DNA of 61,498 nt from Desulfobulbaceae bacterium (GTDB lineage Bacteria > Desulfobacterota > Desulfobulbia > Desulfobulbales > VMSU01): assembly GCA_015231515.1 (NCBI GenBank), contig JADGBM010000006.1:1-61498 (forward strand), in the 5' to 3' direction. Each line of letters starts with the position of its first letter. Within the stretch, counting starts at the first letter, position 1. The notes under the pieces are model-generated. The model ran no database searches. It saw only the letters and a program-made list of their open reading frames with translations, and was not told the origin of the DNA. Positions 50,923 to 60,700 of the stretch are shown here, one piece after another. Both the position numbers and the translations under genes were made by a program.

Positions 50923-53900
50923 ATCGCATTGTTGCCTGGATGATCTGCATTATTGGCTTTTTGATCTTGGTTTTGAGCAAATTAATCAGGAGAATTCAGG
51001 CTGCACTTTTCACATGAAAGATGATGACATCTGCCTTGTTCTTGACACTGTTATCTGTGAACTTTCCGACTATCCTTATGTAGCTTATACCAGCCGACAG
51101 AATGAGTTGATGACTACTCATGGCCAGGTCTTTCGATTTCTCTATGATCAGGACAGCCCAGTTACTGACCTTCAACGAGAGATCACTATGTTTCTTGAGG
51201 GCGAGAGTGATCCAGAACTAATTAGACGCTTTGGTGGCAACCGGACAGAGCAGGAACCCGATCCGACGCTACCAGAAGCTACCTTTGAAGATTGTTTTTT
51301 GGATGCCTTTGGTGATCGGGATCGAATGGCTTTACACCGTGAATTTTCTTATGTCGATTTTAAAGGTGTTATCCGCTATGTCGACTATGCCCTGTTTGCT
51401 CTGTCAGCAAAATTTGCTATTGAGCTTAATGGCGAAAGTTTTCATCACCCGGCAGTAATTGGTCCACAGCGGTACCGATCTCAGCTATTTAAACAAAATT
51501 CTCTGGTTGCTGATGGCTTCAAAGTTTTTCGCTGGTCTTTACACGGTATGCGGGATCGCGAACGATTTATCCTAGAGCTTTCAAGATTCATGGGGCATTC
51601 CGGGCCTTTCCTCGATAAGTCAATTTTTAAACTAAGTCGCTCTGTACAGACTTTAAGTCACTCTACACAAGCTTTTTCTTTAAAAGATCATCAGCAACAA
51701 GCGCTGGAACAATTGAGTGATGCCAGAGAAGAAGGACGGAATACATTTTTACTTGTTCTGCCGACAGGAACAGGAAAAACAGAAATATTTATTGAAGATT
51801 TGGTTCGATTAAAAAAAATTGCTCCCGATTTGAAAGCACTGGTCATTGTTCCTACCAGGGAATTACGGAAGCAGACTCTTGCCAGGTTCAAACTCCGACT
51901 ACCTTATCATTTCCAAAATAGCATCTCCATTAATCTTCTAGATGAAAATACGGCCGACTTTTTCGTGCAAACAACAGCCTATCTTCATCGTCATTACTAT
52001 AAAATTGCGGCAGACCGCTTTGACTATATTGTCGTTGATGAAGCTCATCATGCAGCGGCCCAAGGCCTGCGAAGTATCCTTGCACATTTCAGCCCTACCC
52101 ATCTTCTTGGTGTCACTGCAACTCCAGAGCGTTTTGATCAGCAAAGTCTTGAAGAGATATTCGGTGAGTATGAACCTCAACTTTCACTAGAGGAAGCTAT
52201 CTGCCAACAACTTGTGCCTCCTGTTCGATGTTATAGAGCCAAGTCCAATATTGATCTCTCTGAAGTTCGATTCAATGGTCGTGAATTTGTTAAAAATGAT
52301 TTGCAAAGAACCCTACTGGTTCCTTCGCGGGACCAACTTATTGCCGATCTCTTGACCCGATATTTTGGTGGTGAATTTTCGTGCAAGCAGGGAGTTATTT
52401 TTTGCGTTGATATAAAACACGCTAGAAGGATGGCGGATCTTTTAAGAAATCAAGGTATAACAGCCGGTGCTGTTGATGGCAGAGATAGAAAAAATGCGGC
52501 CAAGGCGCAAAAAGCCTATGATGAAGGTTTGATCCGTTTTCTCTGCGCTTGCGACCTCCTTACCGAAGGATGGGATGCACCGCAAACTTCTATTCTGGTC
52601 ATGGCACGGCCAACTTTTTCGAAAGTGCTTTATTCGCAGCAACTTGGACGTGGTCTTCGTAATTATAAAGACAAGGAGGCTCTTTATGTTATCGATGTTG
52701 TTGATAATTATGGGGCCAAACTTCACCCTATGTCTTTGCATTCACTGCTAAAAGTTCCCAATTATCAGCCATTCACGAACTTGATTGAACCAGGGTCGCA
52801 AAGCCGCACCGAAGAGATTACCATTCTTGATGGCCTTTATGAGGGTGAGCGGCGGATTGAGCCAGTTGATATTTTCAGTTTCGAGGAGATGTATGGTTCT
52901 TTTCTGAATGAAGAGCAGTTGGCGAGAGAACTCTTCGTTTCCACTGGGACAGTTCGGCAGTGGCTCCGCAAAAGAAGAATTTTTTCCGATGTGCAATACC
53001 CCTTCGGGCGGAGGAACCTTCATTTTTTTGACCCCATACAGGTACCAAAGATACGCAAACAAGAGGGATTGCGGGAACACAATGCCGAAACAAGGGTAAC
53101 AGATTTTCTTGAGTTTCTTGAAAGTCGGGATTACACATTTTCATATAAGATAATATTCCTGCTTAGTTTTTTTAAAATACGCAATGAACGCTATGAGGCA
53201 TTCCTGCCAGACTTGCTTGAACTCTATCAACAATTTTATCAGAACCTTCTTGCCAGTAACAGTAAAAATGAGCGGGAATCATGCCCCTACAACCGCTTGG
53301 AATATGTAGATGATTTGACCTTACTTAAACGTAGTCTTCTTGAAAATCCTTTTGAGAAGTTTGAGAGAAAACGCTTCTTTTATCATTGTAAGGATTTGAA
53401 TTATCTGGCCATGGATCCTGTGCTTATTAACAATCTTACACCTGGTCATCATCAGAAAATTATTGAGCAGATGGTGCAAGATCTGCGTAATTATTTTGAT
53501 AAATTACAAGTATCACTATCGGTGTCTGATTATGCCTTTCTTTTACCTGAACCCCAGCAAGAAAAACCCCTGGCATTGTTTGTCGACCAGCCAACTGAAG
53601 AACAAAAGTATTCCACTGTACTTCCTTTTTATCCGCTCAGTATTGCGGCTGGTGAGTTTGGTGATTTATCTGTTCCAGATGAGCCGGAATCATGGTTTAG
53701 TGTGGAAGGTCTCACTACCAGACGAGCACTTTCAACACCAATGTTTGTTGCCCAAGTGCATGGGAAATCTATGGAACCAGTTATTCCGGATGGTGCATAT
53801 TGCCTATTTACTTTTGAAGTCGGAGGTACGAGAAATGGACGTATTGTGCTGGCCCAGAAAGCAGATATTTCCGACCAGGATACTGGCGCTAGTTTCACGG

Positions 53901-54082
53901 TTAAGACTTACCATTCGAGTAAAAGAGAAGACCAGCACACTGGCTGGCAACATGAAAACATTACTTTGCAACCGGCAAACTCCGACTATCAACAAATTAT
54001 TATTCCGATAGATGAAGCTGATGATTTCAAAATTATTGCCTTCTTCGTAGAGGTTTTAACCGGAAAACAGGTTGTGAGTTGA
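50912..54082 (+). CDS. Nuclease-SF2 helicase-HTH-S24 peptidase fusion
   Basis: A 1056-residue multidomain protein. After a short N-terminal domain comes a PD-(D/E)XK/DUF559-like nuclease segment (YVDYALFALSAKFAIELNGESFHH), then a DEAH-type SF2 helicase with Walker A LPTGTGKT (Lys289), DEAHHAAAQG, LLGVTATPERFD, and motif VI QQLGRGLRNYKDKE. A short helix-turn-helix (LARELFVSTGTVRQWLRKRR) follows. A long middle region precedes an S24/LexA-like peptidase: Ser953 in VHGKSMEPVIPDGAY and a likely Lys in TVKTYH. Autocleavage may switch the protein on or off. It overlaps the methyltransferase by 11 bp. I know no named system with exactly this set. Confidence 0.85.
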   Translation: MGRESHCCLDDLHYWLFDLGFEQINQENSGCTFHMKDDDICLVLDTVICELSDYPYVAYTSRQNELMTTHGQVFRFLYDQDSPVTDLQREITMFLEGESDPELIRRFGGNRTEQEPDPTLPEATFEDCFLDAFGDRDRMALHREFSYVDFKGVIRYVDYALFALSAKFAIELNGESFHHPAVIGPQRYRSQLFKQNSLVADGFKVFRWSLHGMRDRERFILELSRFMGHSGPFLDKSIFKLSRSVQTLSHSTQAFSLKDHQQQALEQLSDAREEGRNTFLLVLPTGTGKTEIFIEDLVRLKKIAPDLKALVIVPTRELRKQTLARFKLRLPYHFQNSISINLLDENTADFFVQTTAYLHRHYYKIAADRFDYIVVDEAHHAAAQGLRSILAHFSPTHLLGVTATPERFDQQSLEEIFGEYEPQLSLEEAICQQLVPPVRCYRAKSNIDLSEVRFNGREFVKNDLQRTLLVPSRDQLIADLLTRYFGGEFSCKQGVIFCVDIKHARRMADLLRNQGITAGAVDGRDRKNAAKAQKAYDEGLIRFLCACDLLTEGWDAPQTSILVMARPTFSKVLYSQQLGRGLRNYKDKEALYVIDVVDNYGAKLHPMSLHSLLKVPNYQPFTNLIEPGSQSRTEEITILDGLYEGERRIEPVDIFSFEEMYGSFLNEEQLARELFVSTGTVRQWLRKRRIFSDVQYPFGRRNLHFFDPIQVPKIRKQEGLREHNAETRVTDFLEFLESRDYTFSYKIIFLLSFFKIRNERYEAFLPDLLELYQQFYQNLLASNSKNERESCPYNRLEYVDDLTLLKRSLLENPFEKFERKRFFYHCKDLNYLAMDPVLINNLTPGHHQKIIEQMVQDLRNYFDKLQVSLSVSDYAFLLPEPQQEKPLALFVDQPTEEQKYSTVLPFYPLSIAAGEFGDLSVPDEPESWFSVEGLTTRRALSTPMFVAQVHGKSMEPVIPDGAYCLFTFEVGGTRNGRIVLAQKADISDQDTGASFTVKTYHSSKREDQHTGWQHENITLQPANSDYQQIIIPIDEADDFKIIAFFVEVLTGKQVVS

Positions 54083-54186
54083 CGAATGTGCCGTTTGCCC
54101 AGGCTTATCCAGAAAGACTAGGTGTTTTTAGAATAAAATGATGACAGAGAGCTTGCTGTCAATGGTCAGAACCACGGGCTCTAACC

Positions 54187-54546
54187 ATGTCTGTGTTTGA
54201 TTATCAGGTAATAAATAAACCTCTTAAAAGGGCTAGTATGCCAAATCTAAAGTTGAAATATTTACAGCACCTTAAAGAAATTATGGAAGACACCTATCTT
54301 CAATTGCGAGAAAAAGGATCTACACCCGAGGGTCGCGACGATTATATCAATGGTTTTATTGATGCTGGTGTATCGATAGAACTTGCGAGCAATGAAGAAG
54401 TGCAATCAGTGATTGAAGATACCAACATGGAGGTGTTCGGAATTACAATCAGAGAGCGTCAAAAAGTATATAAGAATATTGAATTGTCATATGATGAGTA
54501 CATTGATGTGCCGACATTTTTTCGTAAAGGTAAGTTTACATTATAA
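54187..54546 (+). CDS. Small protein of unknown family
   Basis: A 119-residue protein if the ATG at 54187 is used; ATG at 54238 (MPNLKLKYLQHLK) with AAAAGGG upstream is also possible and gives 102 residues. It is mostly helical and charged (LKEIMEDTYLQLREKGSTPEGRDDYINGFIDAGVSIE). No family was recognised. It is the last gene before the island's right edge and follows the helicase by about 100 bp, so it could be a late addition to the defence block or a separate gene. Confidence 0.55.
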   Translation: MSVFDYQVINKPLKRASMPNLKLKYLQHLKEIMEDTYLQLREKGSTPEGRDDYINGFIDAGVSIELASNEEVQSVIEDTNMEVFGITIRERQKVYKNIELSYDEYIDVPTFFRKGKFTL

Positions 54547-54937
54547 TGTCTTTATACGAGACAAGTTGTGGTGCTAATCAGGAAATAATTTGTTAATCAA
54601 GCGATGGAAAAATGGATCAAATATTACGCTGGTTACCCCTTATATTGTCATGTTTCAGCATTGTTCTTCTTATTGTTGGAGAGTTTGATAGGTCATACTC
54701 TCACCCCATGTACTTTTTATGATAATTTTCAAGTTAACACATAAGTTACACGTTCATTCCGGTATGTTGTCAGCTGGAGGTAGCACCCTTAAAGACAGGG
54801 GCATAAACTCCGACTCCGATCCATTCTATTCTCTTCACTGGACCCCGGCTTAAAGCATGCCGGGGTGACGGCTTGCGGAAGATTAGCGCTAATCAGATAA
54901 TTTGTTTATGGGTTTCTGGTGCAGTGAGGAGTAAGGG
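54547..54937. other. Gene-free stretch before the right island edge
   Basis: About 390 bp without a supported gene. It contains the perfect 8-bp hairpin ACCCCGGC/GCCGGGGT (54842-54866), described separately, and is otherwise AT-rich. Confidence 0.5.
54842..54866. repeat. Palindromic hairpin near the island edge
   Basis: ACCCCGGC (54842-54849) and GCCGGGGT (54859-54866) form an 8-bp GC-rich stem with a 9-nt loop (TTAAAGCAT). The pattern resembles dispersed palindromic repeats seen in many genomes. No T run follows, so it is not a good terminator. It lies about 70 bp left of the right direct repeat. Confidence 0.6.
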
Positions 54938-54990
54938 GGTAAATAGCACCCACCTTTCTTGGCTTACTCTATTAGCTTCTTGTCTTTTTC
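54938..54990 (+). repeat. Right copy of the island-flanking direct repeat
   Basis: The 38-bp core at 54953-54990 matches the left copy in 35 positions, and similarity continues upstream (GGTAAATA near 54938). The core includes the last codons and stop of the MFS gene, read on the minus strand. This marks the right border of the accessory island. Confidence 0.85.
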
Positions 54991-56376
54991 GGTATGCTGT
55001 TTCTGGTCGCGGAAAAAATATGTCATCAAATTAAAAGTTGCACCAGCAATTGGTTTAATATGACTGACACGAAAGATGAGTTCTCGACTCCTAATGGGCT
55101 CTACTTCTCTGACTTCATGGAAAATTTTCAGGAAAAAAGTAGCGGTCATTAGTCGAAGAAGGCCTGAAACAAGAAATACAAACAACAGCGCATGGCTGAA
55201 GTGAAAGGGTCCGATAGAAAAGTCAGGGGGTAGAAGTTTGGCGACCACACCACCTGACATGGAACCAGCCAGCACAAAGAAACCATTGATAACTCCTCGG
55301 TAGGCAACACAGCGTGCTCTTTTGGGGGGAGAGCAGGCATCGTATATGAAGTTGGCGGCAGCCAGATTAAAACCTGCCCACACAGCACCAGCGAAAATCT
55401 GTATGCTGCAGATGTAGATGATGTTTTCTGAAAAAACCCAACAGATCGGAACAATTGCGATTCCAAAACCACAGAGAGTGAGAATCTTTTTGTTACCAAA
55501 ACGGTCACTGATTTCGCCCCAATAACGGAAAGTCAAAAATTGAAAAAGAGTAGCAAGGCCTGAAATGGCAGTAAACTCGAAGTAACTGAAATTAAGGTCT
55601 CTGAGCATGTACAGTGCAAAATATGGTGATGAGAAAGAGACGCTGAAATTTGTTATAGCGAAGAAAAAAGAAAATTTGGCATAGTTTGACTTTGGTGCGC
55701 GTCGCAAAAACTGCCAAAACGAAAAAACATCCTCAGGTTGAACGCGATATGGTGGGTCATCATAACGATGTATCCAAAATGCCGAACAAAAACGAGCCAA
55801 CATGGCAATAATAAAAATGACAAGAAAACCAAGGGCGGCTTGCTCGGCATTTTTGAAGAAATGGAGGATGCTGCCGGCCAGCAGTAGACTGATAAAACTG
55901 CTCATCCCAGTTAGTCGGTTGCGGTTGCCGAAAAATCTACCTCGAATTTTAATAGGAACCAGGTCGCCCATGAGGCTGCTCCAGACAGGATATATGAAAC
56001 CGGTTGCTATATGATTGATGGTTACCAGGCAGATAAGTGAAATTGTGCCAAAATTGCCCGGCCCAAAAAGAAAAGGAAGCAGTGCCACTGGTAGCCAGAT
56101 TGCGCCCTGGAAGAGTGACCAGAAAAAAATAATGTTTTTGCGGCTTTGAAAACGATCAAGTGAAAGGGCGCTTATCCACTGCGATATTGCTTCACATAGG
56201 AGAGGCAGTGCCGCAAGTAGCCCGATCTGAAGTGTTGTTGCTCGCAGGAAAATACCAAAAGCGCCGAGGTAGGATTCGCCAGCACCGAGCATAATGGCAT
56301 GATATATCCCATCATTGATCGATGCCGTAAGCGGTTTGGCTGTACCTTCTTCTGGTGGGTTTTGACTATCGCTCAT
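54964..56376 (-). CDS. MFS transporter
   Basis: A 470-residue membrane protein with about 12 hydrophobic helices and MFS-like loops (LDRFQSRKNIIFFW after TM2 and YWGEISDRFGNKKILT in the second half). Substrate is unknown. The last codons (KDKKLIE stop) lie inside the right copy of the island repeat, and the left copy at 43.5 kb encodes the same ending, which suggests the gene's 3' end was the insertion site. Before the island came in, this gene would have been next to the kamA operon and convergent with it. Confidence 0.9.
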   Translation of the reverse strand: MSDSQNPPEEGTAKPLTASINDGIYHAIMLGAGESYLGAFGIFLRATTLQIGLLAALPLLCEAISQWISALSLDRFQSRKNIIFFWSLFQGAIWLPVALLPFLFGPGNFGTISLICLVTINHIATGFIYPVWSSLMGDLVPIKIRGRFFGNRNRLTGMSSFISLLLAGSILHFFKNAEQAALGFLVIFIIAMLARFCSAFWIHRYDDPPYRVQPEDVFSFWQFLRRAPKSNYAKFSFFFAITNFSVSFSSPYFALYMLRDLNFSYFEFTAISGLATLFQFLTFRYWGEISDRFGNKKILTLCGFGIAIVPICWVFSENIIYICSIQIFAGAVWAGFNLAAANFIYDACSPPKRARCVAYRGVINGFFVLAGSMSGGVVAKLLPPDFSIGPFHFSHALLFVFLVSGLLRLMTATFFLKIFHEVREVEPIRSRELIFRVSHIKPIAGATFNLMTYFFRDQKQHTEKDKKLIE

Positions 56377-56447
56377 GATGTGTCATTTTAATAAGCACCC
56401 TTTAACAGCATGGCGTAAACTCCGTATGAAAGAATTCTTGAGAGACG

Positions 56448-56481
56448 AAAAAAGGGGAATGCCCCATGCGAGACATCCCCC
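56448..56481 (-). terminator. Terminator after the actin-like gene
   Basis: On the minus strand GGGGGATG pairs with CATTCCCC (one G-T pair) around a 12-nt loop, followed by six T. It lies about 27 nt after the actin-like gene's stop. It also separates that gene from the MFS gene. Confidence 0.85.
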
Positions 56482-56508
56482 TCCTGATAAAAAAAGAAAA
56501 TATTTAAG

Positions 56509-57684
56509 CTAGATTTCTTCTGATAAGGCCATAACCATGGCACCTTTAGCGGTAGTATTGAGAGGGTCTTTGGCTATTCGTACTTCAGAAATATTGATCG
56601 GAAGATCAACTTCGTTTAAAGTTTTTTCAAACAACTCTTTGAAACCAACGGGCAAAACAGTTCCGCCGCTTAAGGAAATCGGAATTGATGTGTTAATCTT
56701 AGGAATTTTATCAGTTTTGAGTAACACATCTTTAAGGCTGTGTAAGAGACTGCTTACCAGTTCGATGTAGTAGATCTCTAAGGCAGTCTCCACACGACCT
56801 TTTGGCGGTTTGTTCAAACTAAATGATTTCTCTTTAATTGATTTAATGGTAGTAGCCTTTTCACCGACAGACATGCCGACCATGGTATCGATGAAATCAC
56901 CACCTTTTTGAATACTATAGGTGATAACCGGCACCGAGAGGTAGGCAAGACAGATATTGCACATACCGCCACCTAAACTAATGCCAATCCCAGTGAAATT
57001 GTCGTTAGCAAGTTCGGACATTACAGTTGCCAGGCCTTCATTGATAGAAGTGGGCTTATAGCCGAGACTGGTCAAATACATCTTTATAATTGATTCATGG
57101 TAAACGACCGAGTTGGGGCTGTCGATAGGGTCACCCGGTACACTGAAGCATATTATCTCTCCTTTAGAAGGATTTTTTTCTATAAGGGTATTTATAATTG
57201 ATTGTAAAACGGTAATGCCCTCATCTTCTTTGGCACTCAGTAACCCTTTTTCCATGGTCCTTCGGGTGTTGGCATTAAACATTTTAGCGAAGTTTTCAGC
57301 TGAAAAGCCAAGGATGTAAAATTGGTCATCTTTTTCATAGAACGAAACATCGTTCTCAACCAGAATTTTCTTGGTAAATTTTGAATAGGGAATTGTGAAA
57401 AAGGCGTTTAGCTGCTTAACCGTGTGAATTTGTCGGCCCTTGTTCTGAGCCATGACAATATGACTTGTTCCAATGTCAAGTCCAACGGGGCCTTTAGGTA
57501 TTTCGGCTGACTCTCCAATCTCTTTTTCTCGTGATACTACAGCCTTTTTTGATGCTTCAATCGCAGTATCGACATTTTCCATATCATTTGGCATGGTTTT
57601 ACTCTCCGGCTTGATATTTTGTTTTGTTGGCGCAGGGTTGACAGATCGTGGTGAGCTGTTACTTGGCGCTTTGTTGGTTTTCAT
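56509..57684 (-). CDS. Actin-fold ATPase of unknown role
   Basis: A 391-residue protein. The first 65 residues are Ser/Asn/Pro/Lys-rich and probably disordered. The remainder fits the actin/Hsp70 superfamily: phosphate-1 motif VGLDIGTSHIVMAQ, a connect-1-like helix (INEGLATVMSELA), phosphate-2 region GIGISLGGGMCNIC, and adenosine motif LSGGTVLPVGF. In the phosphate-2 loop the usual Asp is replaced by Ser. It may polymerise or act as a scaffold; MreB, FtsA, MamK and DnaK are all clearly different. It has its own terminator and is divergent from hrpA. Confidence 0.8.
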   Translation of the reverse strand: MKTNKAPSNSSPRSVNPAPTKQNIKPESKTMPNDMENVDTAIEASKKAVVSREKEIGESAEIPKGPVGLDIGTSHIVMAQNKGRQIHTVKQLNAFFTIPYSKFTKKILVENDVSFYEKDDQFYILGFSAENFAKMFNANTRRTMEKGLLSAKEDEGITVLQSIINTLIEKNPSKGEIICFSVPGDPIDSPNSVVYHESIIKMYLTSLGYKPTSINEGLATVMSELANDNFTGIGISLGGGMCNICLAYLSVPVITYSIQKGGDFIDTMVGMSVGEKATTIKSIKEKSFSLNKPPKGRVETALEIYYIELVSSLLHSLKDVLLKTDKIPKINTSIPISLSGGTVLPVGFKELFEKTLNEVDLPINISEVRIAKDPLNTTAKGAMVMALSEEI

Positions 57685-57797
57685 AAATTTAACATGGCCT
57701 ATTTAAAAAAAATAAAAGCTGGTATAACTTGCGTCATTACATGTAACTCGGCAAACTATCCAATAATATTAAATAATATTACAAAAATTAAATAGTT
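57685..57797. promoter_or_regulatory. Divergent spacer between the actin-like gene and hrpA
   Basis: This 113-bp A/T-rich spacer must hold two promoters facing away from each other. ATTAAATAATATTACAAAAATT-type stretches are present, but no -35/-10 pair stands out clearly enough to be listed. Confidence 0.35.
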
Positions 57798-60700
57798 GTG
57801 GTCAACAAATTTTACTTTCCAGAAAATCTGCCAATCTGTTCCGTTAAAGATGAATTAATTGAGTTGATTAAAAATCACCAGGTTTTAATTGTTGCTGGCG
57901 AGACAGGCTCCGGGAAAACAACGCAGTTACCAAAGCTGTGCCTGGTTGCTGATTGTGTTGGGCCTAAAAAGGTTATTGCCTGCACCCAGCCCAGAAGAAT
58001 TGCTGCATCCTCTGTTGCCAAGCGTGTATCTGAAGAGCTTGGCGAGGAGGGCCAGGAACTTGTCGGGTATCGAGTTCGTTTTGTAGACAAGACAAAGAGA
58101 AGCACAAAAATTAAATTTCTAACTGATGGTCTGTTGCTCGCAGAAGCTGCTGCTGATCCGTATCTTCGTTCCTATGATGTAATTATTGTCGATGAAGCCC
58201 ATGAACGAAGCCTCAATATTGATTTTTTGCTGGGCTTATTAAAAAAACTTATTAAAAAACGTCCGGAGTTAAAACTGATTATCTCCTCCGCGACCCTCGA
58301 TACTGAGAAGTTTTCTCGATTTTTTTCGAACGCCAAGGTTGCCTCCATTCCAGGAAAAACCTTCCCCATTGAAGTTCGGTATGCTCCTCCTGAATGTGAT
58401 GGTAAGACCGAGATATCTATAGTTGACGAAACGATAAGCGCCATAAGAGATGTTCTGGTTTCCAGCCGCTCTGGCGATATTCTTGTTTTTATGCCGACCG
58501 AGCGCGATATCAATGAGATCGTTGAGACTATAAATTCAGGATCACGTTCTTCGTTTTTACCCGGCACCCACAATCAGCCGGATTTTGAGGCGCTTCCTCT
58601 TTTTGGAAGAATGTCTGTTAAGGCCCAGGCCGCTATTTTTAACCAAAGCAAAAAACGTAAGATAATCATTGCCACCAATGTTGCGGAGACATCGATCACT
58701 GTTCCCGGCATACGTTTTGTTATCGACACCGGATTGGCTCGTATTGCATCTTATAGTCCTAAGATGAGAGCGACCAAGCTTCCTGTACAGCCAATATCAT
58801 CTTCAAGTGCTGATCAAAGAAAAGGACGATGCGGCAGGATTGGGCCAGGTGTCTGCATACGGCTCTATAGTGAAGAGAATTATCTGAACAGGCCCAAATA
58901 CACGCTGCCGGAAATAATGCGTTCAAACCTGGCTGAAGTGATATTACGAATGACAAATCTGCGCTTGGGGCACCCATCGAAGTTTCCATTCATAGATCCT
59001 CCTAAAAGCCGTTCGATTAAGGATGGAATAACGGTGCTGCATGAATTGGGCGCAATCTATGACAATAGTAAAAATATTCAGCTGACCAAGCATGGTAAAA
59101 TCATGGCTCGGCTTCCTTTAGACCCCTGCCTGGCACGAATTGTTCTGGAGGCGAAAGAACGAAATGTCCTTAATCAGATAATCATAATCGTTGCCGTATT
59201 AAGTCTGCAGGACCCACGAATCAGGCCACTTGGGGAAGAGCAGAAAGCGGACTCGGCCCATAAACAGTTTACAGACCCCGGCTCAGATTTTATTACTTAC
59301 CTCAATATCTGGAGAGCGTTTCATCATGTTGCCGGTAAGGTGAAAAGCCAGTCCATGCTTCGCAAATACTGTCTGCAGAACTTTCTTGTCTATCAGCGAA
59401 TGCGTGAATGGATGGATATTTATGAGCAGATTTGTCGAGGGCTTGAACATAAAACTCAGTTTTCAATTCTTTCAACACCGGAAAATCATGATTCTATTCA
59501 TCAGTCATTATTGTCAGGTCTGATCCGTAATATTGCCTTTAAAAAGGAAAAAAAACTTTATACAGCCGCTTACGGCAAGGAAGTGATGATTTTTCCTGGC
59601 TCGGGGCAGTTTGCTAATCCGCCGCAGTGGTTGCTGGCCGCTGAACTTGTTGAAACCAACCGCTTGTACGCGCGAACAATAGGGGCAATTGATCCTAAAT
59701 GGCTAGAAAAAATTGCCGGAAATCTTTGTAAACGTTCGTACTCGGACCCTCACTGGGAAAAACGAAAAGGGCAGGTGGTTGCTTATGAAAAAACGACCCT
59801 GTTTGGTCTGGTCATTAATGAAAGCAGAAAAGTTTCATATAGTGCAATTGACCGAAATGTATGCCGGGAAATTTTTATCCAGTCAGCCCTTGTTGAAGGC
59901 CAAACCACTCAACGGATTGATTTCTTGGATAAAAACAGGGCGACAATTCAAAGGCTTCAGGATATTGAGGACAAGGTGCGAACTCGGCACGTTATTGATG
60001 AGTATACTATATTTACCTTTTATGACTCCCGAATACCGCATCATATTGTCAGTATGGCGAGTCTGATAAAGGCGTTACCGGTTATCAGCTCATCGCTGAT
60101 TATGTCGGAAAGTGACGTCTGTACCGATGACTACGATCTGCGCCACGATGATAAATTCCCAACAACACTTACCTGTGAAAAATTTGAGTTTCAACTTTCC
60201 TATAAATTTGAACCGGGATCCATTGAAGATGGGGTCACTGTTTTAATCCCATCCTCAACGCTGCTGCATATAAATCCTTTGCCCTTTGAGTGGCTGGTTC
60301 CCGGTCTGCTTTCTGAACGAGTTCTGGCACTGTTAAAATCCTTACCAAAATCGGTACGTAAACATCTTGTTCCGGTCAACAAAACAACCGAGTTTCTTAT
60401 CTCGCAGCTTGAGTTTGGTAAAGGTTCACTCCAAGGGCAACTGTCTGCGCTTATAGCAAAAAACTATCAAGTGACGATCGAAAGGCAGATGTGGCAGCCC
60501 GATTTGCTTCCCAACCATCTGAAAATGCGTTTTTGTTTAGTAAATGACAAGGCTAAGGTTCTGGAACATACCAGAAATTTTAACGATTTGTTTAAATGTA
60601 ATTATGAACCCTCCGGCACTCCAAGCCTTACCACACTTAAAGTTAACTGGGAAAAGGAGGTGATTGATCTCTTTGATGATTGGGCCATTAAACGTATTCC

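Noticed and set aside
43505-54990. An integrative element or prophage with its own integrase
   Set aside because: No integrase, recombinase, phage structural or conjugation gene lies between the repeats; only TA, REP, remnant and defence-type genes.
56509-57684. A MamK-type magnetosome actin
   Set aside because: No magnetosome genes are in view and the nucleotide-binding motif differs; actin fold alone is not enough.
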